A stretch of DNA of 64,000 nt from Streptomyces alfalfae (GTDB taxonomy: Bacteria; Actinomycetota; Actinomycetes; Streptomycetales; Streptomycetaceae): the NCBI RefSeq assembly GCF_004127445.1, contig NZ_QEXM01000003.1:124001-188000 (forward strand), written 5' to 3'. Positions 7,999-16,177 of the stretch are shown piece after piece (position 1 is the first letter of the stretch; each line of letters begins with the position of its first letter). The position numbers were made by a program, and so were the translations under genes. The notes beneath the pieces are model-generated. The model had not been told where the DNA came from. It did not search any database and worked only from the letters and a program-made list of their open reading frames with translations.

Positions 7999-8251
7999 TT
8001 GGCGAGAAACCCATGTTCCGGCCAGTGGAGAAGATGTGGGAGCGGCGTGGAGGCTCTCGACATCTGTCCGCCCACTGAACCGATCGGCGGTGCGCCGACT
8101 GGATTTCCGCAGTCCACCGCCGCTCCCGCCCGGCAATTGACTGACCGTGAGAGAACGCGGACCGTCAAGGCGAGGCCCCGCCGGCAGGCGTGCGCCCGGC
8201 GCAAGATGGCTGATTCGAGCGCGCCCGTGACGGAGAACCGCCGCCCCCTCG

Positions 8252-9775
8252 TCAGCCGTCGTCGGCGGCGAAGCGGTCCCGCAGCTCCCGTTTGAGGATC
8301 TTTCCACTGGCGTTGCGCGGAAGTTCATCCACGAAGAGGATCCGCTTGGGCGCCTTGAAGGGGGCGAGCCTGTCGCGCGCGTGGGCGATGAGCTCCGCCT
8401 CCGTGGGCTCCTCGCCCTCGCCGGCGGAGTCCTTGCGCACGACGACCGCCGTGACCGCCTCGATCCAGCGCTCGTCCGGCAGCCCGATCACCGCCGCCTC
8501 CGCGACGCCCTCGTGCTCGTACAGCGCGTCCTCGACCTGGCGCGAGGCGACGAGGACGCCCCCGGAGTTGATGACGTCCTTGACGCGGTCGACGACGGTG
8601 AAATAGCCGTCGGCGTCGCGTACGGCGAGGTCGCCGGAGTGGAACCAGCCGTCGCGGAAGGCCTCCGCGGTCTCCTCGGGCTTCTCCCAGTAGCCCTCGC
8701 ACAGTTGCGGTGAGCGGTAGACGACCTCGCCCGGTGTGCCGTCCGGCGCCTCCCGGCCCTCCTCGTCGACGACGCGCGCCTCGACGAACAGGACGGGCCG
8801 CCCGCAGGAGTCCATGCGCCCCTCGTGCTCGTCGGGGCCGAGGACGGTGGCGAGCGGGCCGATCTCGCTCTGCCCGAAGCAGTTGTAGAAGGCGAGCCCG
8901 GGAAGCCTGGACCGCAGCCGCTGAAGGACCGGCACCGGCATGATCGACGCGCCGTAGTAGGCCTTGCGCAGGGCGCCGAGGTCGCGGGTGGTGAAGCCGG
9001 GGTGGCGGGAGAGGCCGATCCACACCGTGGGCGGCGCGAAGAGGCTGTCGGCGCGGCCCGCCTCGACGAGGTCGAAGACGCGCTCGGGGTCGGGACCGTC
9101 CAGGACGGTGTTCTCGGCGCCGACCGCGAGGTAGGGCAGGAGGAACACGTGCATCTGCGCCGAGTGGTAGAGCGGGAGGGAGTGGACGGGCTTGTCGCCG
9201 GGCTTCAGGTCGAGGGCCGCGATGGCGCTGGCGTACTCGTGGACCAGTGCCCCGTGCGTGAGCATGGCGCCCTTCGGCAGGGCCGTCGTGCCCGAGGTGT
9301 AGAGGAGCTGCGCCAGGTCGTCGCCGCGGGGCCCCTCCCCCACGTACGCGGGTGACGCGGGGAGCCGTGCGAGCAGGGAGTCGTCCGTGTCGCGCAGGGC
9401 CAGCGTCCGCGTCCCGGCCGGGAGCCGCTCCGCCAGGTCCGGATCGACGAGGACGAGCGAGCTGCCCGACTGCTCCACGATGTACGCGAGGTCGTCGCCG
9501 GTCAGGTTCTGGTTGACCGGCACATGGATCAGGCCCGCCCGCGCGCAGGCGAGGAAGCCGATCAGATAGGCGTCGGAGTTGTGGGCGTACGCGCCGACCC
9601 GGTCGCCGTCGGCGAGGCCGAGCTCGCGCAGCACGTGGGCCGCGCGCGACACGGCCGCGTCGAGTTCCCCGTACGTCCAGGACCGCTCGCCGTAGTGGAG
9701 CGCCGGGCTCTGTGGCGCGCGGCGCGCGCTGCGGCTGAGGACTCCGTCGACCGTGTTGTCGCGTGCACCCGTCAT
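8252..9775 (-). CDS. Acyl-CoA synthetase (class I adenylate-forming)
   Basis: This ligase activates a carboxylic acid with ATP and CoA. The 507 residues carry the P-loop YTSGTTALPKGA, the core motif GEVVYRSPQLCEGYW, the hinge DRVKDVINSGG and the C-terminal catalytic lysine in PRNASGKILKRELR. The ATG at 9775 gives a normal-length N-terminus. The sequence resembles medium/long-chain or aryl acyl-CoA ligases; chain-length preference cannot be read. It is divergent from the secreted acylase at 9882, and a palindrome (9830-9841) lies in the shared 106-bp promoter region, so the two may be co-regulated, for instance if the acylase releases a fatty acid. Confidence 0.9.
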   Translation of the reverse strand: MTGARDNTVDGVLSRSARRAPQSPALHYGERSWTYGELDAAVSRAAHVLRELGLADGDRVGAYAHNSDAYLIGFLACARAGLIHVPVNQNLTGDDLAYIVEQSGSSLVLVDPDLAERLPAGTRTLALRDTDDSLLARLPASPAYVGEGPRGDDLAQLLYTSGTTALPKGAMLTHGALVHEYASAIAALDLKPGDKPVHSLPLYHSAQMHVFLLPYLAVGAENTVLDGPDPERVFDLVEAGRADSLFAPPTVWIGLSRHPGFTTRDLGALRKAYYGASIMPVPVLQRLRSRLPGLAFYNCFGQSEIGPLATVLGPDEHEGRMDSCGRPVLFVEARVVDEEGREAPDGTPGEVVYRSPQLCEGYWEKPEETAEAFRDGWFHSGDLAVRDADGYFTVVDRVKDVINSGGVLVASRQVEDALYEHEGVAEAAVIGLPDERWIEAVTAVVVRKDSAGEGEEPTEAELIAHARDRLAPFKAPKRILFVDELPRNASGKILKRELRDRFAADDG

Positions 9776-9829
9776 GGCGCGATCCTGGGCGGCGCGCGCC
9801 GCCCCGGTCAAGGGAGGGCACAGATGACA

Positions 9830-9841
9830 TACCGCTTGGTA
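9830..9841. promoter_or_regulatory. Palindrome in the divergent acyl-CoA ligase / acylase promoter
   Basis: TACC-GCTT-GGTA is a 12-bp inverted repeat 40 bp upstream of the acylase start and 55 bp from the ligase start. Its form is like short TetR-family half-sites, but no regulator gene is adjacent. Confidence 0.3.
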
Positions 9842-9881
9842 CGCTCAACCGCTCCTTCCCTCAACGATGTTGGGAGGCACC

Positions 9882-12326
9882 ATGAGCACCACGCGCACCA
9901 CGGGCGGCGTACGCCCCCCACGCACCCGTACGAGACGTCTGTCCGCCGTCGGGGTCACCCTGCTGACCGCCGTGGCCCTGCTGCCGGCCGGTGCGGGGGC
10001 CGCGACCCGCGACGCGCGCCCCTCGGACGGCGGGCTGCACGCCACCATCCGCTACACGCAGTACGGCATACCGCACATCGTCGCCGATGACCACGCCGAT
10101 CTCGGCTTCGGCACCGGCTGGGCGCAGGCCGCCGACCAGGTGTGCACGCTCGCCGACGGCTATGTGACCGTGCGCGGCGAGCGCTCGCGCCACTTCGGGC
10201 CCGGGGCCGCGCCCGGCTCCGCGCTGTCCTCGGCGTCCACCAACCTGAGCAGCGACCTGTTCTTCCGCGGCGTGCGCGAGAGCGGCACGGTCGAGAAGCT
10301 CCTGAAGCTGCCCGCGCCCGCGGGGGCGAGCCGCGACGCCAAGGACCTGATGCGCGGCTTCGCCGCGGGCTACAACGCCTGGCTGAAGCAGAACCGCGTC
10401 ACCGACCCCGCCTGCGCGAAGGCGTCCTGGGTCAAGCCGATCACCACCCTGGACGTGGCGCGGCACGGCTTCGCCGTCCAGGTGCTCGGCGGCCAGGGCC
10501 GGGCCGTGGACGGGATCACGGGCGCCCGGCCGCCGGCCGCCGGCGCGCCCGACCCGGCGGCGCCCGATCCGCGGCGGGCCGCGGACGCCGCCCGCGAGCT
10601 GCTCGATCCGCAGGGCGCCGACATGGGCTCCAACGCCGTCGCCTTCAGCGGCCGCACCACCGCCGACGGGAAGGGGCTGCTGCTCGGCAACCCGCACTAC
10701 CCCTGGCAGGGCGGGCGCCGCTTCTGGCAGTCGCAGCAGACCATCCCCGGCGAGTTCAACGTCTCCGGCGGTTCACTGCTCGGCACCAGCCAGGTCAACA
10801 TCGGCTTCAACGCCGACGTGGCGTGGAGCCACACCGTCGCCACCGGCGTCCCCTTCAACGTGCACCAGCTCACGCTGGACCCGGCCGACCCGACCGTCTA
10901 CCTCGTGGACGGCGAGCGGCACACAATGATGAAGCGGACGGTCACGGTCGCCGTCAAGGGCGGCGCCCCGGTCACCCGCACCCAGTGGTGGACCCGCTAC
11001 GGCCCGGTGGTCACCGGGCTCGGCGCCCAGCTCCCGCTGCCCTGGACCTCGACCACCGCGTACGCGCTCAACGACCCGAACGCGGTCAACCTGCGCGGCG
11101 CCGACACCGGCCTCGGGTTCGCCGAGGCCCGTTCCACCGCGGGCATCCTGAAGTCCCTGCGCGAGACGCAGGGGCTGCCGTGGGTGAACACCGTCGCCGC
11201 CGACCGGCGGGGCCACTCGCTGCTCAGCCAGTCCCAGGTGCTCCCCCGGATCACCGACGACCTGGCGCGGCGGTGCGGCACGGCCCTCGGCAAGGTGACG
11301 TACCCGGCCGCGGGCGTCGCGGTGCTCGACGGCTCGCGGGGCGACTGCGCGCTCGGCTCCGACAAGGACGCCGTGCAGCCGGGCGTCTTCGGCCCCGCGA
11401 AAGCGCCGACCCTCAAGGACGCCCCGTACGCGGTGAACTCCAACGACAGCGCCTGGCTGACCAACGCCGACCGGCCTATCACCGGCTACGAACGGATCTT
11501 CGGCACCATCGGCACCCAGCGGTCGATGCGCACCCGTGGCGGCATCGAGGACGTGGCGGCGCTGGCGGAGAAGGGCGATCTGACGGTGCGGGACCTCCAG
11601 CGCCAGCAGTTCGCCAACCGTGTGCCCGCGGCCGATCTCGCCGCCGGCGACGCGGCGAAGGCGTGTGCGGCGCTGCCGGGCGGGACGGCGACCGGCAGTG
11701 ACGGCAGCCGCGTCGACGTGGGCGAGGCCTGCCGGGTCCTCGGGCGCTGGGACCACCGGATGGACACCGGCAGCCGTGGCGCCCTGCTCTTCGACCGCTT
11801 CTGGCGCAAGCTGACGGCGGCCGTGCCGGGCGACCGGCTGTGGAAGGCGCCGTTCTCGGCGGCCGACCCGGTGCGCACCCCGCACACCCTGAACACCTCG
11901 GCGCCCGGCTTCGCCACCGCGCTCGCGGACACCGTGCGCGAGTTGGACACCGCGGGCATCGCCCTGGACGCGCCGCTGGGCGAGCACCAGTACGTCGTAC
12001 GCGGCAAGCACCGCATCCCGGTCCACGGCGGCACGGAGTCGCTCGGCGTCTGGAACAAGATCGAGGCCGTCTGGGAAGCCGGGCGCGGCTACACCGAGGT
12101 CGCGCACGGTTCGAGCCACGTCCAGGCGGTCGGCTGGGACGACGGGCGCTGCCCGAAGGCCCGTACGCTCCTGACGTACTCCCAGTCGTCGAACCCGGAC
12201 TCCCCGCACCACAGCGACCAGACGCGGCTGTACGCGAAGGAGCGCTGGGTGACGTCCCGCTTCTGCGAGAAGGACATCCTCGGCGATCCCGCGCTGAAGG
12301 TGGTGAAGGTGCGCGAGCGCCGCTGA
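9882..12326 (+). CDS. Secreted penicillin-acylase family Ntn-hydrolase (AhlM / aculeacin acylase-like)
   Basis: This enzyme would hydrolyse an amide-linked acyl chain outside the cell. A signal peptide (RRLSAVGVTLLTAVALLPAGAGA) precedes an alpha chain of about 200 residues, a Pro/Ala-rich spacer, and GADMGSNAVAF, where Ser250 is the predicted new N-terminal nucleophile of the beta chain after self-cleavage. LLGNPHYPWQG and the VNIGFNADVAWSHT block are typical of the aculeacin A acylase, AhlM and capsaicin/penicillin V acylase group. The 814 residues match. ATG at 9882 follows GGGAGG. Possible substrates are acyl-homoserine lactones, lipopeptide antibiotics or penicillin V; the sequence does not choose between them. 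Confidence 0.92.
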   Translation: MSTTRTTGGVRPPRTRTRRLSAVGVTLLTAVALLPAGAGAATRDARPSDGGLHATIRYTQYGIPHIVADDHADLGFGTGWAQAADQVCTLADGYVTVRGERSRHFGPGAAPGSALSSASTNLSSDLFFRGVRESGTVEKLLKLPAPAGASRDAKDLMRGFAAGYNAWLKQNRVTDPACAKASWVKPITTLDVARHGFAVQVLGGQGRAVDGITGARPPAAGAPDPAAPDPRRAADAARELLDPQGADMGSNAVAFSGRTTADGKGLLLGNPHYPWQGGRRFWQSQQTIPGEFNVSGGSLLGTSQVNIGFNADVAWSHTVATGVPFNVHQLTLDPADPTVYLVDGERHTMMKRTVTVAVKGGAPVTRTQWWTRYGPVVTGLGAQLPLPWTSTTAYALNDPNAVNLRGADTGLGFAEARSTAGILKSLRETQGLPWVNTVAADRRGHSLLSQSQVLPRITDDLARRCGTALGKVTYPAAGVAVLDGSRGDCALGSDKDAVQPGVFGPAKAPTLKDAPYAVNSNDSAWLTNADRPITGYERIFGTIGTQRSMRTRGGIEDVAALAEKGDLTVRDLQRQQFANRVPAADLAAGDAAKACAALPGGTATGSDGSRVDVGEACRVLGRWDHRMDTGSRGALLFDRFWRKLTAAVPGDRLWKAPFSAADPVRTPHTLNTSAPGFATALADTVRELDTAGIALDAPLGEHQYVVRGKHRIPVHGGTESLGVWNKIEAVWEAGRGYTEVAHGSSHVQAVGWDDGRCPKARTLLTYSQSSNPDSPHHSDQTRLYAKERWVTSRFCEKDILGDPALKVVKVRERR

Positions 12327-12332
12327 GCATGA

Positions 12333-12360
12333 GGGGCGGGCCCGGGCTGCGGTCCGCCCC
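12333..12360. terminator. Weak hairpin between convergent genes
   Basis: A 7-bp stem (GGGGCGG / CCGCCCC) with a 14-base GC-rich loop lies in the 41-bp gap between the converging acylase and acyl-CoA synthetase genes. Confidence 0.35.
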
Positions 12361-12367
12361 CGCCTCC

Positions 12368-13933
12368 TCACATCGTGCGCCGGCGGCCCTCCCAGTACGG
12401 CTCGCGCAGCCGCCGCTTGTACAGCTTGCCGTTGGGGTCGCGAGGCATGGCCGCGATGAAGTCGACGCTCTTGGGCCGCTTGTAGCCGGCCAGACGCCGT
12501 TCGCAGTGGGCGAGGATGTCGGCGGCGAGCGCGTCGCCCGCCTCCCTGCCCTCGGCGACCTCGACGACGGCCTTGACCTCCTCGCCCCAGTCGTCGTGCG
12601 GGATGCCGAAGGCGGCGGCGTCGGCGACGGCGGGGTGGGTGAGCAGCGCCGACTCGATCTCGGCGGGGTAGATGTTCACACCGCCCGAGATGATCATGTC
12701 GATCTTGCGGTCGCGCAGGAAGAGATAGCCGTCCTCGTCGAGGAGGCCGAGGTCGCCGACGGTGAAGAAGTCACCGATGCGGTTCTTCGCCGTCTTCGCC
12801 TCGTCCTTGTGGTAGGAGAATCCGCCGGTGGACATCTTCATGTAGACGGTGCCCAGTTCACCGGGCGGGAGGCGGTTCCCCTCGTCGTCGAAGACGGCCA
12901 GCTCGCTGATGGGCCAGGCCCTGCCGACCGTCCCCGGTCTCTTCAGCCACTCCTGGGCGGTGGCGAAGGCGCCGCCGCCCTCGCTGGCCGCGTAGTACTC
13001 CTCGACGCACTCGCCCCACCACTCGATCATCGCCCGCTTCACGTGGTCGGGGCAGGGCGCGGCGCCGTGGATGGCGTGCCGCATCGAGGACACGTCGTAC
13101 GCCGCCTTCGTCGCGTCCGGCAGGGCGAGCAGGCGGTGGAACTGGGTCGGCACCATATGGGTGTGCGTGCAGCGGTGCGCGTCGATGAGGCGCAGCATCT
13201 CCTCGGGCGTCCACCGGTCCATCAGGACCAGCGGGTGGCCGATGTGCAGGGCCGCGCCCGCGAACTGGAGCACGGCGGTGTGGTAGAGCGGCGAGCAGAC
13301 CAGGTGGACGTTGCCGTCGAAGGGCCTGATGCCGAAGATGCCGAGGAAGCCGCCGAGGTAGGACTCCTCGGGGGCCTTGCCGGGCAGCGGGCGGCGGATG
13401 CCGCGGGGGCGGCCCGTGGTGCCCGAGGTGTAGTTCATGACCCAGCCGAGGGTGCGGTCCGCGGGCGCCGAGTCGGGCTGCCCTTCGAGGAGTCGCGCGT
13501 AGGGGCGGAAGCCGGGGACGTCGCCGACGGCGTAGCGGTGGGTCGCGGGGAGCGCGGCCTCGTCGGCCGCCGCCGCAGCCGCGCCGGCGAACCGCTCGTG
13601 CGCGATGAGTGCCTTGGCGCCGGAGTCGGTGACGATCCAGGCGATCTCCGGGCCGACCAGGTGGTGGTTGACGGGGACGAGGTAGAACCCGGCCTGGGAG
13701 GCGGCGAGGTAGGCGGTGAGGAACTCGACTCCGTTGGGCAGGACCACGGCGAAGGCGTCGCCGCGCTGCAGGCCCGCCGCCCGCAGGCCGTGGACCAGCT
13801 GGTTGACGGCGGCGTGCAGACGGCCCGCCGTCCACTGCTCGCCGCCGGGGGTGACGAGGACGGGGCGTCCGGGGTCGGCGGCGGCCTGCGCCCAGAAGCC
13901 GTTGGGGGGTGTGTTGGAGGGCGGTGTGCTCAT
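12368..13933 (-). CDS. Acyl-CoA synthetase (FadD-like)
   Basis: An ATP-dependent acyl-CoA ligase of 521 residues with P-loop NYTSGTTGRPRG, EYYAASEGGG at the adenine pocket, GELGTVYMK, DRKIDMIISGGVNIYPAEIE in the hinge region and PRDPNGKLYKRRL carrying the catalytic lysine. The shape resembles mycobacterial FadD ligases acting on bulky or sterol-derived acids. Its ATG at 13933 overlaps the stop of the upstream flavoprotein gene (ATGA), so the two are co-translated. With that enzyme and the MerR regulator it forms a likely acyl-chain or cyclic-acid catabolic unit. Confidence 0.9.
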   Translation of the reverse strand: MSTPPSNTPPNGFWAQAAADPGRPVLVTPGGEQWTAGRLHAAVNQLVHGLRAAGLQRGDAFAVVLPNGVEFLTAYLAASQAGFYLVPVNHHLVGPEIAWIVTDSGAKALIAHERFAGAAAAAADEAALPATHRYAVGDVPGFRPYARLLEGQPDSAPADRTLGWVMNYTSGTTGRPRGIRRPLPGKAPEESYLGGFLGIFGIRPFDGNVHLVCSPLYHTAVLQFAGAALHIGHPLVLMDRWTPEEMLRLIDAHRCTHTHMVPTQFHRLLALPDATKAAYDVSSMRHAIHGAAPCPDHVKRAMIEWWGECVEEYYAASEGGGAFATAQEWLKRPGTVGRAWPISELAVFDDEGNRLPPGELGTVYMKMSTGGFSYHKDEAKTAKNRIGDFFTVGDLGLLDEDGYLFLRDRKIDMIISGGVNIYPAEIESALLTHPAVADAAAFGIPHDDWGEEVKAVVEVAEGREAGDALAADILAHCERRLAGYKRPKSVDFIAAMPRDPNGKLYKRRLREPYWEGRRRTM

Positions 13934-15042
13934 GCGTGACGTCCCCTTCCCGCGATGCGGTTGACGCGGTCCACGGCCCGTTCGAAGCCGCGGGTCAGGT
14001 CGTCGAAGACGTCCTGGACGGCCCGTTCGCTGGTCATCCGGCCGACGATCTGCCCCACGGGCGTGCCGAGCAGCTCCTGCACCTCGTACTTCTGGATGCG
14101 TGAGACGGCGTCGGCGACGAGCAGGCCCTGGAGCGGCATGGGCAGGGCGCCGGGGCCCTGCGGGTCGTCCCACGCCTCGGTCCACTCCGTGCGGAGCTGG
14201 CGGGCGGGTTTGCCGGTCAGGGCGCGGGAGCGGACCGTGTCGCCGGACCCCGCGGCGAGCAGCTTGCGGGTGAGGGCGGGCGAGTGCAGGTCGGCCTCGG
14301 TGGTGGTGAGCCAGAGGGAGCCGAGCCAGACTCCCTGGGCGCCGAGTGCGAGCGCGGCGGCGATCTGCCGCCCGCTGCCGATGCCGCCCGCGGCGAGGAC
14401 GGGCAGGGGCGTGACCGCGTCGACGGCCTCGGGGGTGAGGACCATGGAGGCGATCTCGCCGGTGTGGCCGCCCGCCTCGTACCCCTGCGCGACCACGATG
14501 TCGATGCCCGCCTCGGCGTGCTTGCGGGCGTGCCGGGCGCTGCCCGCGAGGGCGGCGACGAGGACGTCCCGGTCGTGGGCGCGCCGGATCACATCGGCCG
14601 GGGGTGAGCCGAGGGCGTTGGCGAGGAGCTTGATCGGGTAGTCGAAGGCGACGTCGAGCTGGCTGCGGGCGACCTGCTCCATCCAGCCCGTGATCCGCCA
14701 CCCCGACGCCTCGCCCTCGGCCGGCTCGGGGACGCCGTGCTTGGCGAGGACGTCCCTGACGAACTGCCGGTGGCCTTCGGGGATCATGGCCTCCACGTCG
14801 GCCTCGCTGACCCCCTCGACCTTCTTGGCGGGCATGACGACGTCGAGCCCGTACGGCCGGCCGTCGACGTGCTCCTGCATCCAGTCGAGGTCCCTGGCCA
14901 GTTCGTCGGGCGCCGAGTAGCGAACCGCGCCGAGCACCCCGAACCCACCCGCCCTGCTGATGGCGGCGGCCACGGCGGGGAACGGCGTGAACCCGAAGAT
15001 GGCGTGCTCGATTCCCAGTCTCCTGCTCAACTCCGTCTGCAT
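13930..15042 (-). CDS. Nitronate monooxygenase-family flavoprotein (NPD-like)
   Basis: A 370-residue FMN TIM-barrel protein of the nitronate monooxygenase / 2-nitropropane dioxygenase superfamily, which also includes enoyl reductases. The FMN-phosphate region GYEAGGHTGE and PVLAAGGIGSGRQIAAALALGAQGVWLGS are clear. It is followed with a 4-bp overlap by an acyl-CoA ligase, a pairing common in Actinobacteria for oxidising CoA-linked substrates, so detoxifying nitronates need not be the real job. An imperfect palindrome (15086-15100) lies just upstream. Confidence 0.85.
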   Translation of the reverse strand: MQTELSRRLGIEHAIFGFTPFPAVAAAISRAGGFGVLGAVRYSAPDELARDLDWMQEHVDGRPYGLDVVMPAKKVEGVSEADVEAMIPEGHRQFVRDVLAKHGVPEPAEGEASGWRITGWMEQVARSQLDVAFDYPIKLLANALGSPPADVIRRAHDRDVLVAALAGSARHARKHAEAGIDIVVAQGYEAGGHTGEIASMVLTPEAVDAVTPLPVLAAGGIGSGRQIAAALALGAQGVWLGSLWLTTTEADLHSPALTRKLLAAGSGDTVRSRALTGKPARQLRTEWTEAWDDPQGPGALPMPLQGLLVADAVSRIQKYEVQELLGTPVGQIVGRMTSERAVQDVFDDLTRGFERAVDRVNRIAGRGRHA

Positions 15043-15085
15043 GGGCGCAGGATGCCGCAGGGCCCGTCAAGGGGGAAGGGGTTTA

Positions 15086-15100
15086 CTGATGCAGCGTCAG
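15086..15100. promoter_or_regulatory. Imperfect palindrome upstream of the flavoprotein-ligase operon
   Basis: CTGATGCAGCGTCAG (arms CTGAtG / CgTCAG, one mismatch pair) lies 44 bp upstream of the flavoprotein start. It could bind the MerR regulator encoded just upstream. Confidence 0.3.
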
Positions 15101-15107
15101 ATCCGGT

Positions 15108-16109
15108 TCAGGGGGCGGTGCCCGGCTTCTGGCCGCGCCCACGGCGGCCGTGGTCCGGGGCGTGCAGTGCCTGGACGGTCCAGGTGAGGGCGGGGGCCAG
15201 GTCGGTCGGGGGTGGCCAGTCGTTCAGGACCGCCAGGAGGCGGAGGTAGCGGTCCCTGCGGGGGTCGTTCATGGTCCGGAAGCGGGCGGCGAGGCGGACG
15301 CGGAGGGCTTCGTCGTCGGGGTGGCCGGTGATGCGGGCGTAGTGCGCCGTGAGCGCCGCGGCGATGCGGGCGGCCCGGGGCGTGTGCGGGCCGATGCCCT
15401 CGGCCAGCGCCGGTTCGGCCAGGGAGCGGACGGCTTCGGCGAGGACGCGGGGCAGGCCCATGGCGTCGTCGGGTGACCGGTCCTCGGCGAGGTCACGCGC
15501 CATGCCCTGCACGCTCGCGCGAAAGCCGGGGTCCTGGAGCAGCTCGGCCAGCTCCACCCACGCCGCGACCTGCTCCGCCGTGGGGTCGTCCGGGAGCTCC
15601 GGGGTCATGGAGCGGATGACCGCGCCGAACGCCGGGTGGCTGTGGAGGCCTTCGAAGACCATGCCGAGGAAGTCGTCGACCATGCGGCGGCGTTCGTCCT
15701 CGGACAGCTTCGCGAGACGGTGCATGAGGGCCAGCTCCTCGGGGTCGGCGCCGCGTTTGGCCACGGCGGTCAGGACGGCCCTGCGCAGGCGCAGCGTGCG
15801 GATCTGCACGTCCAGGGCCTCGGCGTGCGCCGCCGCCACGTCGGCCAGCGGGACCTCCCGGTCCACGACCTTGCGGATGGTCGGCAGGTCGAGCCCGATC
15901 TCGCGCAGGGTCCGCACGAGGTCGAGGCGGGCCACGGCGTCGACGCCGTAACGCCGGTAGCCCGCCGGGGTGCGCTCCGTCGGCGTGACGATCCCGGAGT
16001 CGGACCAGAACCGGATGGTCTTGACGGTGAGCCCGGTGCGGCGGGCGAGTTCGCCGATGGAGTAGAGGGGGGCGGCGGGCCCCGGAAGCGTTTCGGTGTC
16101 GCCGTTCAT
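15108..16109 (-). CDS. MerR-family transcriptional regulator
   Basis: A 333-residue DNA-binding regulator. The N-terminal winged helix is typical (YSIGELARRTGLTVKTIRFW, then GYRRYG) and leads into a dimerisation helix with LREIGLDLPTIRKVV. The long C-terminal domain of about 200 residues is helical, has no conserved Cys cluster for metals, and resembles effector domains of multidrug-type MerR proteins. It lies 65 bp upstream of the flavoprotein-ligase pair on the same strand, so regulating these genes is likely. A 21-bp palindrome sits in its own promoter. Confidence 0.9.
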   Translation of the reverse strand: MNGDTETLPGPAAPLYSIGELARRTGLTVKTIRFWSDSGIVTPTERTPAGYRRYGVDAVARLDLVRTLREIGLDLPTIRKVVDREVPLADVAAAHAEALDVQIRTLRLRRAVLTAVAKRGADPEELALMHRLAKLSEDERRRMVDDFLGMVFEGLHSHPAFGAVIRSMTPELPDDPTAEQVAAWVELAELLQDPGFRASVQGMARDLAEDRSPDDAMGLPRVLAEAVRSLAEPALAEGIGPHTPRAARIAAALTAHYARITGHPDDEALRVRLAARFRTMNDPRRDRYLRLLAVLNDWPPPTDLAPALTWTVQALHAPDHGRRGRGQKPGTAP

Positions 16110-16122
16110 GGCTCCACCCTCA

Positions 16123-16143
16123 CGTCTCCCCCTACGGGAGACG
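16123..16143. promoter_or_regulatory. 21-bp palindrome in the merR promoter
   Basis: CGTCTCCC (16123-16130) and GGGAGACG (16136-16143) are perfect 8-bp arms around a 5-bp centre, 13 bp upstream of the MerR start. On the minus strand TTGCGT immediately precedes it. This is the usual place for a MerR operator, so autoregulation is likely. Confidence 0.5.
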
Positions 16144-16177
16144 CAAGCGGGGCCCGCTCACCCTCGTCCCTCGCCGG

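Noticed and set aside
7876-8328. A 150-codon frame in the gap upstream of cvnA
   Set aside because: No ribosome-binding site, low-complexity product, overlap with the acyl-CoA synthetase gene and with the likely conservon promoter.
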